A stretch of 64,000 nucleotides of DNA from Gossypium raimondii (lineage: Eukaryota > Streptophyta > Magnoliopsida > Malvales > Malvaceae), in assembly GCF_025698545.1 (NCBI RefSeq), contig NC_068569.1, positions 1,612,001-1,676,000 of the forward strand. Reading direction: 5' to 3'. Shown piece after piece: positions 46,057 through 57,955 of this stretch. The notes beneath the pieces are model-generated. The model saw only the letters and a program-made list of their open reading frames with translations, made no database searches and had not been told where the DNA came from. The position numbers were made by a program, and so were the translations under genes. The first letter of the stretch is position 1. Every line of letters starts with the position of its first letter.

Positions 46057-49000
46057 TTGATGAGACAAATCTTAAAATTATGCATGAACTTTGATTTAAT
46101 GTGTCTTTTGATATGTGAATTTTAATTTGGTGTAGTTATATACACAAAATTTTGATCGTGGTTCAAATGTATAAATAAAATATTAATTTTGATTCAATTA
46201 TAAATATATCTATTTATTCTACATTGGATAAGTATAATTATTTGTACATGCAATGTATAAAAGTAAAATGATAATGTGTTAAAAGCCAGTGATAATTGGA
46301 TCAAATTAATTTTTCATATATAAAATTGCACTAACTCAAAATTTATGAATAAAATTGTAGATTAGATCAAAATTCATGTTTAATTTTAAAATTTATTCCT
46401 TTATTTCATACATAAATAGTAAAAAAATTAATTCTACAAAACAAGATTAACGTATCGTTATGTATCTCAATTATACATTTTTTTATTTTTCAAACATTAA
46501 TTAACAACACTTGTGAATTCATTAATCCCGTTTATATAGTTGAAAAACTTTATGATATCTATTATTATTATCATTCATTTATAGGCCACGGTAGGAGGGA
46601 GGGAACGTATTTAGTCAACGAAAGTTCACATTTGTTCATAAATTAATTAATAGGGTTGGTCGGGCACAGTGCTAGTATAATAATAAGACGGGAATTAATA
46701 TTAGGTGGATCCGATTGCAGTCCATTTCGAGAAAGGGGTTAGAAATGTCTAAGCACTAAATTTCACTCAATTGGGACTATATAGTAAATAGGATGTCTTC
46801 CTTCATGGCTTTAAGTTTTTGTGCTTGCGGATATGAGATCCCCTCCCCCCTATTATTTTAATCAAGCAACTTGTACATATGAAATCTCAATAAAATATCA
46901 GTTTATTGTTTAATTTATGCAATTGAAAATACCCGAAACTATACTAATTTAATCCTTTGCTACTTCAATAGATTGAGACCTTGTTAATCTTTTATTAATT
47001 ATTAGGGTAAATTGTACTTAAAATCATTAAATTATTACTAAATTTATGTTTTGGTTAATTAATTTTAAAGAAGTTATAAAATGATAATTAGACTATTCAG
47101 AATTTTTATTTAAATCATTAGGGTATTAAGTTTTTTTTTTTTTAAGTTCAACTAACAAGCTTTAATCGATGATTCAACAATCGATTTAGTGGATCAATGC
47201 CTATCAACGATTAGAAGAATATGCATTGGATCCAAGTTGATTTGGCAGTCATTGTTGAAGAATTTGTAATGTTTAAATCTATTTCATGAAAAAAAAAGTT
47301 GAACTATAGAAGAAAAGATGAGAGAAAGCTTTCGATTAGTGCAGACAGTGAAAATAAAAAATGCCATACAACAACGAAAATAACTCAATAACTTTCAAAT
47401 AATTTAATAACTATTCTATAATTTTTTAAAATTGATGATTAAAACATAAATTTATTAAGATTTTAATAACTAGCTTACCGAATAAAAAGTATAGTCTAAT
47501 GAATATTTTTACATTATTTTTGTATTGATTATAATTATTAACTATATGGCGAATAAAACAAAGCTGATTGGATCTTAACTGTTTACACAATTATAGATAA
47601 CCAAAAGATTATAATTAATATAATAATTTATTAACAAAACAGGTGTTAATGTTTTGTTCTGACACATGGATCATGTTCGAATATTCCCTTTGCTCTGTGC
47701 AATAATTTTATTTTAATTCCGATGGTAAAATTAATAATGAGAGATTTGTAGGTGGAATCAATGACTTGATGAGAGGAGTGGCATATAATTCTACAGGAAA
47801 GACAAAAGTAGCTCTCACCTAATTGATTAATAATATGTGATCTTAATAATCTTGAAAATATTGATTAATATGTCTTTTCTTTTAATTACTATTTTTCTTA
47901 ATCAATCTTTCAATACGGTACAAAGGTTATAAAATTTGTAAGATTATTTAATCATCATGATTGACGCTATCATTACACATTGTATCCTTCATTTCTTTTA
48001 AATAATTTCCTTCTTCATTACATTGTATATCGCTTTCAATTCTCCTTCTCATTTTTTTTAATTATAGTTCATCAATTGTTTAATTTTTTAATAATTTTAG
48101 ATTAGGTTTATTTTTATACAACGTCCAAAAGTCGAGATAATTCTTCCCAATTTTAAATAAAAATAATACATTTTAATACACTTAAATTTTTATTTTTTAT
48201 AGTAATAACAATACATATACTAATCAAATTAAAATTTAAAATATAAATAAAATATGAAATTAAAATGCAAGAAAAAAAAAGTGACAGCATAAATCGTTGT
48301 CTTAAAAGATAGATACACCTCATCCTCTTTAAGAACACGTCACTCACTGTAACCTCTCACTTTCTCTATTTCATTTCAAATTAAAAGCTCATCTCTTTAT
48401 TTATGATTATTTTTCATATTTTCACCTCACTTTTCCAGCCATTTCTCTGCCTACACTCGTCGCTCACTCGCTCGCTCTCTTTCTCGCCAAAATCTGGGCG
48501 TTTTAGAGATCTCTCTCTATTTGATTATTTCCCAACTTCAATTTCTTTTTAAGGGAAACGAAGAAAAGGGATTTGAATCATGGTGCTGTACGACTCCGCC
48601 ACGCTAGGGGGGAGTTGCAGCGGCAGCTCATCCTCCTCTTCCTCCTCCAAGCCGCCGCCCTTGCAGCAGCGGCAGCAGACGCAGCAAGATATTGATGGTC
48701 TTCTCGCCGGAGCTGGATACAGAGTTAGGTCATCGGAGCTGCGAAAAGTAGCTCAGCGTCTTGAACGACTTGAAACCGCCATGGTTAATTCTCCCGCAGA
48801 TTTGTCTCAACTTGCTTCCGATACCATCCACTATAACCCTTCCGATTTGATGAGACAAATCTTAAAATTATGCATGAACTTTGATTTAATGTGTCTTTTG
48901 ATATGTGAATTTTAATTTGGTGTAGTTATATACACAAAATTTTGATCGTGGTTCAAATGTATAAATAAAATATTAATTTTGATTCAATTATAAATATATC

Positions 49001-51633
49001 TATTTATTCTACATTGGATAAGTATAATTATTTGTACATGCAATGTATAAAAGTAAAATGATAATGTGTTAAAAGCCAGTGATAATTGGATCAAATTAAT
49101 TTTTCATATATAAAATTGCACTAACTCAAAATTTATGAATAAAATTGTAGATTAGATCAAAATTCATGTTTAATTTTAAAATTTATTCCTTTATTTCATA
49201 CATAAATAGTAAAAAAATTAATTCTACAAAACAAGATTAACGTATCGTTATGTATCTCAATTATACATTTTTATTTTTCAAACATTAATTAACAACACTT
49301 GTGAATTCATTAATCCCGTTTATATAGTTGAAAAACTTTATGATATCTATTATTATTATCATTCATTTATAGGCCACGGTAGGAGGGAGGAACGTATTTA
49401 GTCAACGAAAGTTCACATTTGTTCATAAATTAATTAATAGGGTTGGTCGGGCACAGTGCTAGTATAATAATAAGACGGGAATTAATATTAGGTGGATCCG
49501 ATTGCAGTCCATTTCGAGAAAGGGGTTAGAAATGTCTAAGCACTAAATTTCACTCAATTGGGACTATATAGTAAATAGGATGTCTTCCTTCATGGCTTTA
49601 AGTTTTTGTGCTTGCGGATATGAGATCCCTTCCCCCCTATTATTTTAATCAAGCAACTTGTACATATGAAATCTCAATAAAATATCAGTTTATTGTTTAA
49701 TTTATGCAATTGAAAATACCCGAAACTATACTAATTTAATCCTTTGCTACTTCAATAGATTGAGACCTTGTTAATCTTTTATTAATTATTAGGGTAAATT
49801 GTACTTAAAATCATTAAATTATTACTAAATTTATGTTTTGGTTAATTAATTTTAAAGAAGTTATAAAATGATAATTAGACTATTCAATTTTATTTAAATC
49901 ATTAGGGTATTAAGTTTTTTTTTTAAGTTCAACTAACAAGCTTTAATCGATGATTCAACAATCGATTTAGTGGATCAATGCCTATCAACGATTAGAAGAA
50001 TATGCATTGGATCCAAGTTGATTTGGCAGTCATTGTTGAAGAATTTGTAATGTTTAAATCTATTTCATGAAAAAAAGTTGAACTATAGAAGAAAAGATGA
50101 GAAAGCTTTCGATTAGTGCAGACAAATGAAAATAAAAATGCCATACAACAACGAAAATAACTCAATAACTTTCAAATAATTTAATAACTATTCTATAATT
50201 TTTAAAATTGATGATTAAAACATAAATTTATTAAGATTTTAATAACTAGCTTACCGAATAAAAAGTATAGTCTAATGAATATTTTTACATTATTTTTGTA
50301 TTGATTATAATTATTAACTATATGGCGAATAAAACAAAGCTGATTGGATCTTAACTGTTTACACAATTATAGATAACCAAAAGATTATAATTAATATAAT
50401 AATTTATTAACAAAAACAGGTGTTAATGTTTTGTTCTGACACATGGATCATGTTCGAATATTCCCCTTTTGCTCTGTGCAATAATTTTTATTTTAATTCC
50501 GATGGTAAAATTAATAATGAGAGATTTGTAGGTGGAATCAATGACTTGATGAGAGGAGTGGCATATAATTCTACAGGAAAGACAAAAGTAGCTCTCACCT
50601 AATTGATTAATAATATGTGATCTTAATAATCTTGAAAATATTGATTAATATGTCTTTTTCTTTTAATTACTATTTTTCTTAATCAATCTTTCAATACGGT
50701 ACAAAGGTTATAAAATTTGTAAGATTATTTAATCATCATGATTGACGCTATCATTACACATTGTATCCTTCATTTCTTTTAAATAATTTCCTTCTTCATT
50801 ACATTGTATATCGCTTTCAATTCTCCTTCTCATTTTTTTTAATTATAGTTCATCAATTGTTTAATTTTTTAATAATTTTAGATTAGGTTTATTTTTATAC
50901 AACGTCCAAAAGTCGAGATAATTCTTCCCAATTTTTAAATAAAATAATACATTTTAATACACTTAAATTTTTATTTTTTTATAGTAATAACAATACATAT
51001 ACTAATCAAATTAAAATTTAAAATATAAATAAAAATATGAAATTAAAATGCAAGAAAAAAAAAAGTGACAGCATAAATCGTTGTCTTAAAAGATAGATAC
51101 ACCTCATCCTCTTTAAGAACACGTCACTCACTGTAACCTCTCACTTTCTCTATTTCATTTCAAATTAAAAGCTCATCTCTTTATTTATGATTATTTTTTC
51201 ATATTTTCACCTCACTTTTCCAGCCATTTCTCTGCCTACACTCGCTCGCTCACTCGCTCGCTCTCTTTCTCGCCAAAATCTGGGCGTTTTAGAGATCTCT
51301 CTCTTATTTGATTATTTCCCAACTTCAATTTCTTTTTAAGGGAAACGAAGAAAAGGGATTTGAATCATGGTGCTGTACGACTCCGCCACGCTAGGGGGGA
51401 GTTGCAGCGGCAGCTCATCCTCCTCTTCCTCCTCCAAGCCGCCGCCCTTGCAGCAGCGGCAGCAGACGCAGCAAGATATTGATGGTCTTCTCGCCGGAGC
51501 TGGATACAGAGTTAGGTCATCGGAGCTGCGAAAAGTAGCTCAGCGTCTTGAACGACTTGAAACCGCCATGGTTAATTCTCCCGCAGATTTGTCTCAACTT
51601 GCTTCCGATACCATCCACTATAACCCTTCCGAT
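46057..51633 (+). repeat. Direct tandem duplication, two copies of about 2.79 kb
   Basis: 46057-48846 and 48847-51633 are almost the same. Both run from TTGATGAGACAAATCTTAAA through the DELLA promoter and 5'UTR to codon 89 of the DELLA gene. The differences I can see are mostly homopolymer-length changes (for example the T run near 47132 versus 49916, and GGGAGGGAACG versus GGGAGGAACG). The junction ...CCTTCCGAT/TTGATGAG joins the DELLA coding sequence to the far-upstream sequence, with about 2 nt of microhomology. Confidence 0.92.
48580..48915 (+). pseudogene. Truncated DELLA N-terminus (duplicate, no GRAS domain)
   Basis: 111 codons. Residues 1-89 are the same as the complete DELLA gene at 51367. 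The next codon spans the duplication junction and 21 unrelated residues (from MRQILKLC) follow to a stop. It retains the DELLA-like segment (DGLLAGAGY), LERLE and TIHYNP, the parts that contact the gibberellin receptor GID1 in DELLA proteins, but none of the GRAS repression domain. The upstream promoter-like region and leader are fully duplicated, so transcription is possible. Called a pseudogene because it arose by truncation; it might still encode a small protein. Confidence 0.8.
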
Positions 51634-52992
51634 CTAGCCTCCTGGGTTGACTCGCTGCTGTCCGAGTTTACTCAGCCTCCTACTTGTCCCTCCGAGTTCA
51701 TCATGGATCCTGAAACCAATCAGACGGTGGTAAGCGACGCATGGACCACTGCCGAACCTCATATGCCGCAGGTGCACCAGAATATTTCTTACGAGCAACA
51801 AAGTTTGAATAATCAGTTAACGGTTGTAACAGCAATGGAGGAAGATTCCGGTATACGGCTGGTTCATATGTTGATGACGTGTGCGGAGTGCGTTCAACGT
51901 GGAGACTTCTCATTGGCTACTTCATGTCTCGAAGACATGCAAGGGTTACTGACACGTGTTAACACCGTCTGCGGTATCGGTAAAGTTGCTGGACATTTTA
52001 TAGATGCTTTGAGCCGTCGTATTTTCCAAGGAATTGGGGGCGGTACTATCAACGGTGGTTCTGCTTATGAGAATGAGATTTTGTATCATCATTTTTACGA
52101 AGCGTGTCCGTACTTGAAATTCGCACACTTCACTGCTAATCAGGCGATTCTCGAAGCTTTCGACGGTCACGATTGCGTCCACGTGGTGGATTTCAATTTG
52201 ATGCACGGCTTACAATGGCCAGCTTTGATACAAGCCCTTGCCTTACGTCCCGGTGGACCCCCTTTACTTCGGCTCACCGGCATTGGACCACCATCACCAG
52301 ATGGCCGTGACTCGCTTCGCGAAATCGGGTTGCGACTCGCCGAGTTGGCTCGTTCCGTCAACGTTCGTTTCGCCTTCCGTGGAGTCGCGGCTTCCAGGCT
52401 TGAAGACGTTAAGCCGTGGATGCTTCAAGTGAATCCAAAAGAATCGGTGGCAGTTAACTCAATCATGCAGCTTCACCGCTTACTCGGGTCTGATCTAAAT
52501 CGGAATTCCCCTATCGAAACGGTTTTAAGTTGGATCCGGAGCTTAAACCCGAAAATCATGACAGTCGTTGAACAAGAAGCAAACCACAACCAACCCGGTT
52601 TTCTAGACCGATTTACCGAAGCTCTTCATTATTATTCAACCATGTTCGATTCTTTAGAGGCTTGTACCGTTCAGCCACACAAGGCTTTAGCCGAGATATA
52701 CATCCAGAGAGAAATCGCTAACGTGGTGAGCTGTGAAGGGTCGGCTCGAGTTGAAAGACACGAACCGTTATCTAAGTGGAGGACACGGCTTAGTGGAGCC
52801 GGATTTAGGCCATTGCATTTGGGGTCCAACGCGTATAAGCAAGCTAGCATGTTGTTGACGTTGTTCTCGGCGGAAGGGTATTCAGTGGAAGAAAATGATG
52901 GGTGTTTGACTCTAGGTTGGCATAGTCGTCCCCTCATTGCTGCTTCGGCTTGGCAAGCCGTATCTGATGGGACGGCTGATTTCCCAGCATAG
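51367..52992 (+). CDS. DELLA-type GRAS protein (gibberellin signalling repressor)
   Basis: A single-exon CDS of 541 residues. DELLAs are nuclear growth repressors degraded after GA-GID1 binding. The N-terminus has a poly-Ser stretch (15-23), a divergent DELLA motif (DIDGLLAGAGYRVRSSELRK, 37-56; the canonical form is DELLAVLGYKVRSS), LERLE (61-65) and TIHYNPSDL (82-90, for TVHYNP). The GRAS domain spans about 160-535: leucine-rich region 1, VHVVD (271-275, the VHIID motif), leucine-rich region 2, a PFYRE-like region with RFTEALHYYSTMFDSLEA (415-432) and the C-terminal SAW motif (AASAW, 525-529). Length fits the family. The same promoter and N-terminus are duplicated upstream. Confidence 0.93.
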   Translation: MVLYDSATLGGSCSGSSSSSSSSKPPPLQQRQQTQQDIDGLLAGAGYRVRSSELRKVAQRLERLETAMVNSPADLSQLASDTIHYNPSDLASWVDSLLSEFTQPPTCPSEFIMDPETNQTVVSDAWTTAEPHMPQVHQNISYEQQSLNNQLTVVTAMEEDSGIRLVHMLMTCAECVQRGDFSLATSCLEDMQGLLTRVNTVCGIGKVAGHFIDALSRRIFQGIGGGTINGGSAYENEILYHHFYEACPYLKFAHFTANQAILEAFDGHDCVHVVDFNLMHGLQWPALIQALALRPGGPPLLRLTGIGPPSPDGRDSLREIGLRLAELARSVNVRFAFRGVAASRLEDVKPWMLQVNPKESVAVNSIMQLHRLLGSDLNRNSPIETVLSWIRSLNPKIMTVVEQEANHNQPGFLDRFTEALHYYSTMFDSLEACTVQPHKALAEIYIQREIANVVSCEGSARVERHEPLSKWRTRLSGAGFRPLHLGSNAYKQASMLLTLFSAEGYSVEENDGCLTLGWHSRPLIAASAWQAVSDGTADFPA

Positions 52993-55505
52993 GATACTCT
53001 CCATCAGCCATCCTAATGGAAGGGCAGGCTAATAGTAGGTAAAATAGTTACAACTAAGACCTCGCTGTAAATTTGGGGTAATTTGGTTATTTTTGGGAAG
53101 ATTTTTCCTTTTTTTCCAGCATTAATCCATGTTATTTTCAATGAGATTTTACTTCAGGAGAAATCTGTTCCTAGGATTTTCCAATTTCTTTTACCCATTT
53201 TCTTTTTTATCCTCCTTAAATCAGGCAAATTGGCCGTTACGAAGAAGATATTGTGGTTAGGCTTAGGCTTAGCATTAGCCATTAGGCTTAAAAAAGGTGA
53301 AATTATGAGAGGTCTTAAATTCCATATTCCATAACAGTGGTAGAGGTGCCTCATACTTTCCAAACTGGGGAATTTCTTCAGATACCCTTTCAGGTTGCTG
53401 GTGCTGCTTGTGACCAAACACATCACCTAAAATTTCTCATCCACCCCCCACCCCCCTTTCTTATTTTTCGATCAAAGAAATAATGATGAATGTTGCTAGC
53501 ATTTGTGGCACTATATGGATGGATGATTCTTATGGGGTATCTAAACAAATCCCATTGAAAAAAAAACCATGAAAAGAGATTGTTTTATTTTTCATTCAAA
53601 AAAAAAAAAAAACTTCCATCACGTTAGAGTTCTGAAGCTTTTGCTAATGGTTGATGCAAGTTCTCCCACACGTGAAACCTAATTAAGCACTGGTTTATGT
53701 TTCTTGGCAGTAACAAGTGAAGAGCCAAATTAAGCAAAGGTATCTATGTAATGTAATTGTAATAGTAGCATGTGAAGGAGCTGCCATTGACGCATGTGGG
53801 TTTTCTGAAACCAATCGAAAGAATTTTTTTCTTCAAAACAAAAAGCTATGAATTAATCAAAATAATGAGTGAGAAGAGACCCAGAGATGCCAACGGGAGG
53901 AAGACCTACATGTGTTTCTCCTGCAAACCGTAATGTCCTATTGCCCTCACAGTCACACATCACCCACTTACTTGAATAACATTAATAATGCTAATGTTTG
54001 CTTTAGTACAATCACTCTTACAAAATAATATTTGACATATCTAAATTGGAATCCCATTTTTTATAACTCTATCATAAAATAGAAACAAAGACAGGGACAG
54101 TTAGGTCTTTGAGTTCTGTAGTTGCAAGATGCTTTTAAGACTACAATAACATTAATCAAAGTAATGTCCTAATTGTGTTGGAAACTTTGGAGCTCAAAAA
54201 AGGGTGTTTGGTTTTAGTATCCATCGTTAAGATTCATCTTGGATTTTTAATTTAGAAAGGTAGATTATAATTAAAGTCATAAAATTATTAGTAAGTTTAT
54301 GTTTTGTTATTCAACTTTAAAAAATCATAAAATATTATTGACTTTAAATGTCACGAATTTTTTAAACAAAATCTAAACAACTTTTTTCTCCGATCTTCAA
54401 TATTGATCATCAAATTGACTTGGATTAAATGTATATTTTTTTACTTGTTGATAAATACTAATTCATCATATCAATCATCGAATCGTCACTTGAAACTCAT
54501 TAACCAAATTTTAAAAAGCTAACAGTTCAATAATTTAAATAAAGCTTTTTAATTTATAACTTTTAAAGTTAAAATTTCAAAACGTAAACTACTAAAAATT
54601 TAATACCTTTTGGAGAAGGGAATGATGAATTTTAAGTTTATAGTCAAGAAATAAAACTCGAAAATTCAACTCAAAATTTTCTCTACTTTGCTGTGAAATT
54701 CCGAATGGGATTTTTCATCATTCAGGTCCTAATAATTCGGATCTTTCCGAATCAAAGTGGACCAAAACCAAGGCCATTAAAACTTGGGCCCCACATTTGC
54801 TGGTTCCCAGCATGTTCACGTGTCAATTTCTTCCCACGTGTCAACATCAGTGCTTATTATTATGAGTATACTATATACATAGTTGCCTAAATAAATTTTT
54901 TTTCCATTTAGACATTAAAAATAAAAAATTTACAAGTACCAGTTACATAATTTAATAATTTTAGTCGCTCTCTTTAAAATTAAAAAAGTCAAAATACATA
55001 TCAGTTAAAAATAGATATAATAAAAGATTTATTTTTTAATTTTTACATATTATATCAATTTAATTATAATTTTAAAAAATCAATCCTCAATCTTTACAAA
55101 TATTGTGATGTGATTTCAAAAAAATTTAAAAATATATAAAAATACATAAATAATGTGAAAAAAATATAATAATAAATTTAAATTTTATATTAATATTAAA
55201 TAAAATAAAATAAAAAACCCCCACCCCGTCCCTCTCCCACCACCACCGTCGCCGTCTTCAGCAAACTGCAAATGGGGTTTTGCTTTGCTTTGGATACGTA
55301 GCCGGAAACTCCAACCACTGTCTTCGAGGCAAACGCCATTTCATAACGCAATAGGCGTTCAACTCTCAAAGTTCCAAGTCTTCAACTTTCCCTGTGCAAG
55401 CCATTGCCCATTTTTTTTTTTCTTATGAAAAAGCCTCATTCAAAGCCACCCAATAGCTTATATAATTCACGACATCCTTTGGTAAGTCAAAGCTCATTAG
55501 CAAAG
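52993..55505. other. 3'UTR of the DELLA gene and intergenic DNA
   Basis: AT-rich; ORFs at 53083-53334 and 54693-54890 lack recognisable features. No gene was called. Confidence 0.4.
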
Positions 55506-55975
55506 ATGGAGAAGAAGAGGGTTATGGTGCAATCCAAGGACCTGGATTTTTCCACCGTCAAATACGAGCATGAAGTGACCAAAGGTATTCATTTTTCATG
55601 AATTATATGTGTTTCGATGTATTTTTCTTTATGGGATGTTTGATATGTTTGACTCCCCTTTGGCTTAGAATTTGATGATTTTTGGTTTTGGGGTGCTTTG
55701 CAGCTCCTCGTTTGACGGGTTTGGTGGCTGAAGTTGTTAGTGAGGATGGTCGAAGCTCCTGTTATAGGTTCTTTGATCATGTCTTCTTTGAAAAAACAGA
55801 ACAAAATGGTTGACGGGTTATAATGTTCTTTATAGTTATTACTATGGGTAATTTCAAGAGAAATTTTTTTGGTAGAACATTTTCAAGAGAATTCAATGGT
55901 GATTTTCATGTTTTGGTTATTATGCAGATGTTGCAGAACACTGTGATACCAGCAGCACCCGTGTTCTGACCTGAA
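55506..55975 (+). pseudogene. FAAH: Fatty acid amide hydrolase (FAAH) 5' fragment
   Basis: Three exon-like pieces are present: 55506-55584 (MEKKRVMVQSKDLDFSTVKY), 55704-55808 and 55928 to about 55975 (MLQNTVIPAAPVF). FAAH hydrolyses N-acylethanolamines; the active-site amidase core is not present. Exon 2 starts APRLTGL in the exon-1 frame, but the conserved continuation (VEAPVIGSLIMSSLKKQNKM) lies one base out of frame, so there is a 1-nt frameshift near 55723. In exon 3 a TGA follows PVF where Arg is expected before PEF. Beyond 55975 the sequence becomes AT-rich and homology ends. Splice borders are still visible. The identification is from recalled Arabidopsis FAAH N-terminal sequence (STVKY, APHLTGL, NTVIPEEPMF). 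Confidence 0.75.
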
Positions 55976-57955
55976 TTTTTTTTATCGATAAATTTTAAAT
56001 TTATTATTATATTTTTAAAAAATATTTATGTATATTAATTTTTTAAAGTGCCACATGAGTTTACTATCTATGATTTTAATAAAAGTGGCTAAAATGGTCA
56101 AATACTTAAATCGTAATTCTTTTATTTTTATTTAAAATAAAAAAATTATAATTAGGTGATGCAGTTTTCCTATTATTTTATTTATTTTAAAGATTCATCT
56201 AAGTTAGTTGTTTTTATTTTAAATGTGTAAGTTAATTTTTAATATTTGTATTAGAAAAACTATTCAATTTCTTTTAAAAAGAAATGTTTTTCTTTAAATT
56301 AAAATTTTCCAACACAAAAGGTCTTAGATTTTCTTGAATACTATTTTTATTTATTTATATTTAAAAATGGTCAATTTTGAAGTGAAATTGACTCATCTTA
56401 AATTAAATTAGAAGGTCCCACATAAAACGCATAGGGAATACCTTTATGTCAATACAGTCGTAAGTTGCAGTAAATCTCATTTTCAGAAAACAATATCTCA
56501 TAAATAAATGTATGCCACTATTTTTATTTTTCAATAACTTTAATATTCAATTTTCCAAGTTTTATAAACTTATTTTATTTTTTAAACATGAATAATAAAA
56601 GAACTAATAAATGAAATTGGGAATGGAATATGAAGGGTGTGAGAAGTGTAGATTCCATTCCAGCACTACTTTATTATTTTTTATTCTATAATGTCAGATT
56701 TAACCTTTAATATATATCTTTTATCAATTTGATTTTTAAGTTAAATTTAATTTTCAATCTTGTAAACAAAGTTAAATTTAGTCATTAATTTTCTAATGAG
56801 TCGAATTGATTTTTAATAAAATTACTGTCTAAAGCATAAAATTTTTAAATATGGTAGCTGCATAATAATTCACATGTACCCCATGCTATTTTTATAAATT
56901 TTATAATTATTTGTTAGCCTACCATATAAAACAAATAGTACCATGTCAGCAGGAAATACAGGTTGATTATGATGCTAATATCGTTAAAAATTAATGATTT
57001 AATCAACATTTCTATATTTGAAAAAATGATTTAACTCTTTTTAAAATTTAATGGCCAAATTTAATTAAAAATAAAGACTAAATTGACAAAAAAATATAAA
57101 CATTAAACACTAAATTTAATATTATGGTTTTTTATATATATAAAATTCGAATTCGTGTGGTTTAAATGTAAAAAAAAAGTTGATCCAGTCTTTAACATTG
57201 ACCGAAAGAGGATCAAATCAATTATCCAACATACACGTGATTGAATGTGGCAACATAAATGGAGAGGAAAAAAAACAGAAACCTTTGTCGATTAAGACAT
57301 GCAATGACAGTAGCTTGTAGTAATCATGTTGAGCATACAAAGATGGTGGTACCTCACCTCTTCAAATACCAAATTTTTGAAACCATTAATCGGTTATATC
57401 ATCAATCTGCTTCAAATCAAGACTTGGGTAGTTATAAGATTTGAAGATTCTCTCACACACACATATATATGTATAAGTATTTGCAACTGACCGCTGTTTT
57501 ACTGCTTTTTGGGTTGAGAAACTGGGAGACGAGGTGACAGGGACAGTAGTGTGATGTTTCTGGTATACACTGTTTAGTTCTTTTCAGTTCAAATCAATTG
57601 CTTTCAATTATTAAATTTGTTCAAATGTCAGATGTTTACATTGAATTGAAAGACAGCTATATATCGTTTTTGTTCAACAGTTGTTTTGTTGTGTCTCTCG
57701 GACCAGTAATATTAAATGTTGTTGAATTTTCAGCTTAGAAATCTCGTATCACATATACGTATATGCATTTAGATTATATATGCTCTAAAAAGCTGAGGTT
57801 TTTTTTTTTTTTTTGTTAATCTGCTAGTAACTGTTACAGTCGGTTGTTTGTTGCGCTTTCAAAAAGTTAGGGATGTGGCAGTCTCTCTACACTGTGAACA
57901 CAACAAAGCATGTACATATATGTTCTTTTTGGTTACTCTTTCCCTTTGATGTTTT
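55976..57955. other. AT-rich intergenic region
   Basis: No gene recognised. The ORF at 57259-57444 (61 codons) has no family signature. Downstream is the 3' end of the minus-strand Argonaute gene. Confidence 0.4.

Noticed and set aside
47650-47821. Small ORF with SDTWIMFEYSPF (also 50420-50602)
   Set aside because: Present in both duplicate copies but broken by an indel in one; no family features.
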